DNA of 11,466 nt, taken from contig JAKBXD010000054.1 in assembly GCA_021840785.1 (NCBI GenBank), positions 1 through 11,466 on the forward strand, read 5' to 3'. Source of the DNA: Pseudomonadota bacterium. Lineage in GTDB: Bacteria; Pseudomonadota; Gammaproteobacteria; Acidithiobacillales; Acidithiobacillaceae. The position numbers were made by a program, and so were the translations under genes. Positions 7,227-11,466 of this stretch are shown piece after piece. How positions within the stretch are numbered: position 1 is the stretch's first letter; every line of letters begins with the position of its first letter. The notes under the pieces are model-generated. The model was not told where the DNA came from. It did not search any database and worked only from the letters and a program-made list of their open reading frames with translations.

Positions 7227-7669
7227 GTCGTCAGTGGATCTCTGATCACATTCCGCATAAAGGCAATATGCTCTTGCTGGATTGCGTAGAGCGCTGGGAT
7301 GATGAACAGATTCTTTGTGTCGCGAGCAGCCATCGAAGCACAAGCAACCCATTGCGTGCGGGTGGACGGCTGGGTGCGATTTGCGGTGTCGAGTATGCGG
7401 CACAGGCCATGGCTGTACATGATGCATTGGTACGGACGAAAGAGGGTGGCGAGCCTCAAAGGAGCGGTGCTGGTTACCTCGCGAGTGTCCGCGAATTATG
7501 TATGGAAATAACGCGCCTCGACGACATCGAGGGCGATCTGGCGGTCAGCGCAACAAGGCTCGCGGCCCACAGCAGTTTGCTTTACGGCTTCGTTATTTCC
7601 ACTGACCGACGTATGCTTGTTAAGGGTCGAATCATTATTTTCGTGGCGGCTCAACAGGAAGTCCCTTGA
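7217..7669 (+). CDS. Hotdog-fold 3-hydroxyacyl-ACP dehydratase, ApeP-like
   Basis: 150 residues from GTG 7217. The N-terminal DHIPHKGNMLLLD (10-22) resembles the FabA/FabZ active-site loop, with His14 as likely catalytic base. ICGVEYAAQAMAVHDAL (55-71) is the central helix with Glu59 as the likely acid. Known relatives are labelled ApeP dehydratases and act with an ApeI partner on 3-hydroxyacyl-ACP. No ATG is available: GTG 7217 lies inside the end of the chain-length-factor gene (stop TAG 7224-7226), which points to coupled translation. The stop TGA 7667-7669 overlaps the next ATG. With the protein at 298 this makes two separate dehydratases, one in each + strand operon. Confidence 0.85.
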   Translation: MSIGRQWISDHIPHKGNMLLLDCVERWDDEQILCVASSHRSTSNPLRAGGRLGAICGVEYAAQAMAVHDALVRTKEGGEPQRSGAGYLASVRELCMEITRLDDIEGDLAVSATRLAAHSSLLYGFVISTDRRMLVKGRIIIFVAAQQEVP

Positions 7670-8391
7670 TGTGTAAACGTGCCTTGGTGACGGGCGGGAG
7701 TGGTGGCATTGGTGCCGCTATCTGTCAAAGGCTGGCCGCAGATGGCTTTGACGTCATTATTCACACCCATCGCAACCTGGTAAAAGCTACCGCGTTGGCG
7801 GCGTCCATCAGAGACGCTGGCGGTCGCGCAGCGGTGTCCGCCTTTGATATCACCGACCGCGAGGCGACCACCCAGTCCGTGCAGGAATTGATTGCGTCGG
7901 GGCCGATACAGGTGTTGATCAATAATGCCGGAATCCACGATGATGCGGTGTTTCCAGGACTCAGTCCGCAGCAGTGGCAGGAGGTCATAGATGTTTCGTT
8001 GAACGGCTTTTTCCATGTTACGCAGGCCGTATTGATGCCCATGATCCGCACCCGCTGGGGGCGGATCATCAATATTACCTCCGTGGCGGCGCTTATGGGG
8101 AATCGCGGACAAGTAAATTACGCAGCAGCGAAAGGTGCGTTACATGCGGCGACTAAGTCGCTAGCGTTGGAAGTGGCTAGTCGGGGTATTACCGTCAACG
8201 CCGTCGCGCCCGGCATTATCGCCACGGAAATGAGTGAACGGGCTTTTGATGTCGCGCGTATCACCCAGATGGTACCCATGGGACGGGCGGGGCAACCGGC
8301 CGAGGTCGCTGATCTCGTAGCTTTCCTGGCCTCAGAAAAAGCGGCTTATATCAGCGGGCAGATTATATCTATCAATGGTGCCATGGTATGA
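7669..8391 (+). CDS. 3-ketoacyl-ACP reductase, FabG family (ApeQ-like)
   Basis: 240 residues, classical short-chain dehydrogenase. The cofactor motif TGGSGGIG is at 8-15, LINNAG at 83-88, and the catalytic set is Asn112, Ser138 (NITSVAAL), Tyr151 and Lys155 (YAAAK). PGIIATEM (181-188) and the C-terminal ISINGAMV complete the family pattern. It reduces the 3-ketoacyl-ACP made by the ketosynthase with NADPH, before dehydration. ATG 7669 is chosen over the adjacent TTG 7666 because it forms a TGATG junction with the previous stop and has AGGAAG at 7656-7661, seven bases upstream. Its own stop overlaps the antiporter start (ATGA at 8388-8391). No enoyl reductase is encoded nearby, as expected if the double bonds are kept. 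Confidence 0.93.
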   Translation: MCKRALVTGGSGGIGAAICQRLAADGFDVIIHTHRNLVKATALAASIRDAGGRAAVSAFDITDREATTQSVQELIASGPIQVLINNAGIHDDAVFPGLSPQQWQEVIDVSLNGFFHVTQAVLMPMIRTRWGRIINITSVAALMGNRGQVNYAAAKGALHAATKSLALEVASRGITVNAVAPGIIATEMSERAFDVARITQMVPMGRAGQPAEVADLVAFLASEKAAYISGQIISINGAMV

Positions 8392-9671
8392 ATACGGACT
8401 TGGCGACCCAGCAATCCGAACGTCTCGTATTTTTTACCCTGGCACAACTCTGCATTATTATTCTGGCCGCGCGCATCGCGGGAAGCTTGGCTGCCAGGAT
8501 AGCCCAGGCCACTGTTGTTGGAGAAATTATCGCAGGCATTCTGTTGGGCCCTTCATTGTTCGGCTGGATAATGCCGGTTCCTTTTCTTTGGATTTTCCAT
8601 TCTACTCCGTCAGGGCCGTTAGATGTCCTTTCCCAGTTAGGTCTCATCTTGCTGATGTTTCAGGTCGGCCTGGAATTCGACTTTTCGCATCTTAAGAAAA
8701 AAGCCAATCGCCGTGTGGTGTTATGGATAGCGATGGCTAGCCTGTTGTTACCATTCGCTACGGGATGGGGCGTGGGTTTCATGAGCGCGCCTCTGCTTTC
8801 TCCGGAGGCGAACCGCTGGGTTTCGGCGCTCTTTGTGGCTACCGCTTTTTCCATTACAGCTGTTCCTGTCCTCGGCCGCATTATGATGGAGCTGGGTATA
8901 ACGAAATCCCGACTTGGGGTGATCGCCATCAGCGCCGCGGCGATAAATGACGTGGTGGGCTGGTTATTGCTCGCACTGGTAACGGCCCTGGCGCTTGCGC
9001 AATTTCAATTCCCTTTATTTTTGGCCAAGGTGTTTTTCGTTTTTCTTTTTGTCCTGGCATGGTTTTTCTTCGTTCGCCCACTCATGAAATGGGCGGTCCG
9101 CCACTTTAATGCCGGGCATGAGATATCTGCGACTTTTCTGGGGATTGTTTTGGTGAGCATATTCATCTCGGGTATGATTACCTCGGCATTAGGGATATTC
9201 ACGATATTTGGTGGGTTTGTTATGGGCGTCATATTGTATGACGAAGCTGATTTTGCCAAGCTATGGCAAGCGCGTGTCGCTCCTTTCGTTTCAGTTTTTT
9301 TTCTGCCAATATTTTTTACATATACCGGTTTGCGAACCAATATTGCTGCGCTCGATGGCGTGTGGCCGTGGATTTGGTGTGGTTTAATATTGATATTGGC
9401 GACGATCTCCAAGTTTGCTGGCGTATATGCCGCCGCGCGGATTTCAGGATTAGATCATCATCAGGGGAAAATAATGGGGGTCATGATGAATACCAGAGCA
9501 CTCATGGAGCTTGTGGTCATTAATGTGGGTTATGATATGGGGGCCATTTCGGAAAAAACTTTTACCATGCTGGTCATTATGGCCATTGTGAGCACCGTCG
9601 TCACCACGCCGTTGTTGCGGCGCTGGTTGCCTCATGCGCAAGAGCGACATGGGGAGGTCGTTGCTACTTGA
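8388..9671 (+). CDS. Cation/proton antiporter, CPA2 family (NapA/KefB-like membrane domain only)
   Basis: 427 residues with about 12 hydrophobic segments. Family landmarks are VVGEIIAGILLGPSLFG (43-59), GLILLMFQVGLEFD (85-98), FVATAFSITAVPVLGRIM (149-166) and ISAAAINDVVGW (181-192), with Asn187-Asp188 in the ion-binding position. Asn-Asp rather than Asp-Asp is known from electroneutral members of the superfamily, so one-for-one Na+ or K+ exchange for H+ is likely but not proved. There is no C-terminal RCK/TrkA domain; the protein ends soon after the last helix. ATG 8388 overlaps the reductase stop (ATGA) and no ribosome binding site is visible, so it should be translated together with the pigment enzymes. 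Such a protein is not a standard member of aryl-polyene clusters that I know of. Confidence 0.88.
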   Translation: MNTDLATQQSERLVFFTLAQLCIIILAARIAGSLAARIAQATVVGEIIAGILLGPSLFGWIMPVPFLWIFHSTPSGPLDVLSQLGLILLMFQVGLEFDFSHLKKKANRRVVLWIAMASLLLPFATGWGVGFMSAPLLSPEANRWVSALFVATAFSITAVPVLGRIMMELGITKSRLGVIAISAAAINDVVGWLLLALVTALALAQFQFPLFLAKVFFVFLFVLAWFFFVRPLMKWAVRHFNAGHEISATFLGIVLVSIFISGMITSALGIFTIFGGFVMGVILYDEADFAKLWQARVAPFVSVFFLPIFFTYTGLRTNIAALDGVWPWIWCGLILILATISKFAGVYAAARISGLDHHQGKIMGVMMNTRALMELVVINVGYDMGAISEKTFTMLVIMAIVSTVVTTPLLRRWLPHAQERHGEVVAT

Positions 9672-9700
9672 AAATGCTGAACAGTGGGGGCATATGACAG

Positions 9701-10465
9701 CTAACGCTGGTGCTGTATCCGGCGCGCTAATAATATCGGCAGACGTATTATAAAGCCGAAAAATAAACGGGTATGCATCCAGGTCAACAGAATGTTGTCA
9801 CGCAGGTAATGAAAATGAGAAATCCCGCCGTCGCTGGTCTCAAAATAACGCACGGGTGCCGGTAAATTGATAATACGGATTCCCATCCAGGACATTCGTA
9901 CAGCGGCTTCGGGATCGAAATCGAAACGCCGCATCCAGCGCTGTTTGTGCATGAGGCGCTGCAGGGGGGCCAAGGGATAAACGCGAAAGCCAAACAGGGA
10001 GTCGCCGATACCCCCGCCTAACGTTTCCAGGTTGGCCCACCAGTTAGATATCTTACGACCTTTTACCCGAAGAGCAGGGGCGCTGGCATCAAAAACCGGT
10101 ACGCCGAGAATCATGGCGTCAGGGTTGTTGGCAGACGCCTGCATAAATGCGGGGACCTCCCCGGCGGGGTGCTGACCATCGGAGTCCATCGTCAATACAT
10201 GGGTATAGCCCTGTCCCTGGGCTTGCTCCAAGCCATATCGTATAGCTTCTCCTTTGCCACGGTTGTGGGAGAGGATGAGGATGCGTAATCCACCATCCCG
10301 GCGCGCTAATTCCTGGAGGCCTATTGCCGTGCCGTCGGTACTCCCGTCGACGATGACCCAGACAGGGTTCCAATGTTGACGTGCCGCGACCACTGTTGCA
10401 TAGACTTTGGGCCCGGGGTTGTAGCTCGGAATAAGCAATAAGTGGGTGCTGGAGGGTTGTTTCAT
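9701..10465 (-). CDS. Family 2 glycosyltransferase
   Basis: 254 residues from ATG 10465-10463. The N-terminal GT-A domain shows LIPSYNPGP (11-19), VIVDGSTDGT (37-46), SHNRGKGEAIRYGLEQA (66-82) and TMDSDGQHP (92-100), the acidic metal and nucleotide-sugar site. A second conserved part is LFGFRVYPL (157-165) with FDFDPEAAVR (181-190). The C-terminus is hydrophobic (about 224-247) and may touch the membrane, as in dolichyl-phosphate-mannose-synthase-like enzymes. It probably glycosylates the lipid-linked pigment or its anchor; donor and acceptor are not readable. The frame stays open up to 10645, but the extra N-terminal part is low-complexity and overlaps the upstream gene, while ATG 10465 forms an ATGA overlap with that gene's stop. 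In many aryl-polyene clusters GT2 and LpxL-type domains are, from memory, one fused protein; here they are separate genes about 8 kb apart. Confidence 0.88.
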   Translation of the reverse strand: MKQPSSTHLLLIPSYNPGPKVYATVVAARQHWNPVWVIVDGSTDGTAIGLQELARRDGGLRILILSHNRGKGEAIRYGLEQAQGQGYTHVLTMDSDGQHPAGEVPAFMQASANNPDAMILGVPVFDASAPALRVKGRKISNWWANLETLGGGIGDSLFGFRVYPLAPLQRLMHKQRWMRRFDFDPEAAVRMSWMGIRIINLPAPVRYFETSDGGISHFHYLRDNILLTWMHTRLFFGFIIRLPILLARRIQHQR

Positions 10466-11250
10466 TCCAATTCGTCTGCTGCCGCTGACGCGACGTTTGG
10501 TGGTAAGGGATTGCCTGTCAGAGCTGAGTGAAAATAGGTTTCCAGTTCCACTATCGTACGGCGTACGTCCGTTGGTGGATCGAAGCGGCGACCTATCTCT
10601 ATACGGTAGTGAATAGGCATGGCCGGCTTGCGAAAGAAGGGCCATCCCTTACCGAGAAAGGGAGAGTCTGCGGTGATTAATATGGTCTGGATGGGCACAT
10701 GCGCCTGCTTGGCAATCAGCGCAATGCTGCCCCGTATGGTTCCGATGGGAAGGGGATGACTTCGCGTGCCTTCCGGGAAAAGAAGTAAATGACTGCCGCC
10801 ACGTAGTTCTTCGACGGCAAGGTGAAGCATGTGGCGTAAGGCGTCATTACGAATGTAACAAGCCAGACGCGCACCGGCGCCAAAAAATGGATTGTCTACC
10901 AATTCCGCTTTCATAATGCACGCTAGGCGCGGCATGCGCGAAAGAATCATAATCGCATCAAGCAGTGAAGGATGATTCGGTGCGATGACCATCGGTAACT
11001 CATCGCTGAGCGTATCGAGTGCGCTAATGTCAAAATGGCAAGCACCGAGAGCGGATAATGTCCGCAGATACAGCCTAAATCCCATGGAAATAACCCATCT
11101 CCCAATTAACTTCCGAAATTTTATCGGAAATATAATATTCATGGGTAGTGCAAAAATAGACCATAAAAGACTAACGCTCGCCAAGAGCGCGAGGCCTATG
11201 TAGAATACCACATATTCTCTGGCGGAGCGTATTTTTTCAAAAAATCTCAT
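10462..11250 (-). CDS. PlsC-type acyltransferase (1-acyl-glycerol-3-phosphate acyltransferase family)
   Basis: 262 residues from ATG 11250-11248. One or two hydrophobic segments cover roughly residues 12-42, so it should be an inner-membrane protein. APNHPSLLDA holds the H-x4-D catalytic motif, LLFPEGTRSH the FPEGTR glycerophosphate-binding motif, and the middle segment after MKAEL fits the family. Members acylate lysophospholipid-type acceptors; in this cluster it probably builds or modifies the lipid anchor of the polyene. The frame remains open to ATG 11304, but the added 18 residues are a Cys/His-rich stretch unlike the family, and neither start has a clear ribosome binding site, so the start is uncertain. 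Its stop overlaps the glycosyltransferase start (ATGA), making a two-gene - strand operon that converges on the antiporter gene. Confidence 0.87.
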   Translation of the reverse strand: MRFFEKIRSAREYVVFYIGLALLASVSLLWSIFALPMNIIFPIKFRKLIGRWVISMGFRLYLRTLSALGACHFDISALDTLSDELPMVIAPNHPSLLDAIMILSRMPRLACIMKAELVDNPFFGAGARLACYIRNDALRHMLHLAVEELRGGSHLLLFPEGTRSHPLPIGTIRGSIALIAKQAHVPIQTILITADSPFLGKGWPFFRKPAMPIHYRIEIGRRFDPPTDVRRTIVELETYFHSALTGNPLPPNVASAAADELE

Positions 11251-11349
11251 GGGATGGAGACATCGATCGTGATGGTCTGGCCTGCAATGGCACATGGCTA
11301 GCATGTATCTGCATGAATATCTGACCCTTAGCCGGTATGCACTCCAACA

Positions 11350-11377
11350 TTGACGTCGCCCTAAGCAGAAATAAGGA
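11350..11377 (+). promoter_or_regulatory. Candidate promoter for the right-edge gene
   Basis: TTGACG (11350-11355, five of six consensus bases) is followed after 16 bases by TAAGGA (11372-11377, a poor -10). Position upstream of the strong ribosome binding site at 11416 makes it plausible, but the -10 is weak. Confidence 0.25.
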
Positions 11378-11415
11378 TCTTAAATAAATTACCAGATTTT
11401 CCTAGCTTGTATCAC

Positions 11416-11422
11416 AGGAGGT
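11416..11422 (+). promoter_or_regulatory. Strong Shine-Dalgarno sequence
   Basis: AGGAGGT is fully complementary to the 3' end of 16S rRNA and lies five bases before GTG 11428. It is the strongest ribosome binding site in the window and marks the start of a new gene at the right edge. Confidence 0.7.
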
Positions 11423-11427
11423 AAATT

Positions 11428-11466
11428 GTGTCAACAGCTTCGCGCTTGCCGCCGAAGCTGTTAACT
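11428..11466 (+). CDS. Start of an unidentified gene running off the right edge
   Basis: GTG 11428 opens a frame of 13 codons that reaches the end of the window without a stop and begins MSTASRLPPKLLT. The perfect Shine-Dalgarno sequence at 11416-11422 is the main support. The gene is divergent from the PlsC-like gene. Too little is visible to assign a family; by position it may be another member of the pigment cluster. TTG 11426 in another frame is a less likely start. A 10-bp inverted repeat lies inside the first codons (11433-11462). Confidence 0.55.
   Translation, partial: MSTASRLPPKLLT
11433..11462. repeat. Perfect 10-bp inverted repeat at the right edge
   Basis: AACAGCTTCG (11433-11442) and CGAAGCTGTT (11453-11462) are exact reverse complements separated by 10 bases. 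The hairpin falls directly after the presumed GTG start, inside codons 2-12, so it may affect translation of the right-edge gene or be a chance outcome of coding sequence. No T-run is visible in the four bases left. Confidence 0.75.

Noticed and set aside
9672..9720. Possible terminator between the convergent antiporter and glycosyltransferase genes
   Set aside because: Only a 5-bp pairing ACAGC/GCTGT (9697-9701 with 9712-9716) is visible and no T-run follows on either strand.
10466..10645. 60-residue N-terminal extension of the GT2 glycosyltransferase
   Set aside because: It is Ser/Arg-rich, overlaps the PlsC-like coding region, and ATG 10465 gives both a normal GT2 start and an ATGA junction.
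11251..11304. 18-residue N-terminal extension of the PlsC-like protein
   Set aside because: The Cys/His-rich stretch is unlike the family and has no ribosome binding site, although the downstream start also lacks one; kept only as an alternative.
1..11466. tRNA, rRNA, CRISPR array, insertion sequence or integrase
   Set aside because: No cloverleaf-like sequence, repeated spacer-type array, transposase motif or paired terminal repeats were seen on either strand.

Overview
The window is an aryl-polyene / xanthomonadin-like pigment locus, that is, a type II fatty-acid-synthase-like polyketide cluster, from a Gram-negative bacterium. The evidence is the combination of a ligase tail with the adenylation A10 motif, two small hotdog dehydratases, an LpxL-type acyltransferase, a LolA-fold periplasmic protein, an MMPL exporter, an acyl carrier protein, a ketosynthase paired with a Cys-less chain-length-factor-like protein, a FabG-type reductase, a GT2 glycosyltransferase and a PlsC-type acyltransferase. 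LpxL-type and LolA-type proteins imply an outer membrane. The base composition is intermediate and no marker gene is present. A gamma-, beta- or acidithiobacillia-type proteobacterium fits, but the genus cannot be fixed from this window.

Layout. Block 1 (1-4620, + strand, very tightly packed): tail of an acyl-adenylating ligase, ApeI-like dehydratase, LpxL-like acyltransferase, LolA-like protein and MMPL exporter. The last three are joined by ATGA overlaps. Block 2 (4635-4898, - strand): a single acyl carrier protein gene that converges on the exporter gene with only 14 bases between them. A gene-free, probably promoter-bearing stretch follows (4899-5205). Block 3 (5206-9671, + strand): ketosynthase, chain-length-factor-like subunit, ApeP-like dehydratase, ketoreductase and a CPA2-type cation/proton antiporter. 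These overlap or nearly touch, and the antiporter is joined to the reductase by an ATGA overlap. Block 4 (9701-11250, - strand): PlsC-like acyltransferase followed by a GT2 glycosyltransferase, again joined by an ATGA overlap. At the right edge a new + strand gene starts at 11428 behind a perfect Shine-Dalgarno sequence. Its start codon is followed at once by a 10-bp inverted repeat.

How the genes would work together (inference from known aryl-polyene systems): the ligase loads an aromatic starter onto the carrier protein. The ketosynthase/chain-length pair, ketoreductase and two dehydratases then build a conjugated polyene by iterative elongation without enoyl reduction. The acyltransferases and glycosyltransferase attach the chain to a lipid or sugar carrier. 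The LolA-like protein and MMPL exporter would move the product across the envelope to the outer membrane. Compared with the best-known clusters, the window lacks a thioesterase, a second carrier protein, a second FabF-type ketosynthase, the small lipoprotein and the genes that make the aryl head group. These may lie outside the window. The least expected features are the antiporter fused into the biosynthetic operon, the carrier protein gene turned against its neighbours, and the separate placement of the glycosyltransferase and LpxL-type acyltransferase genes.
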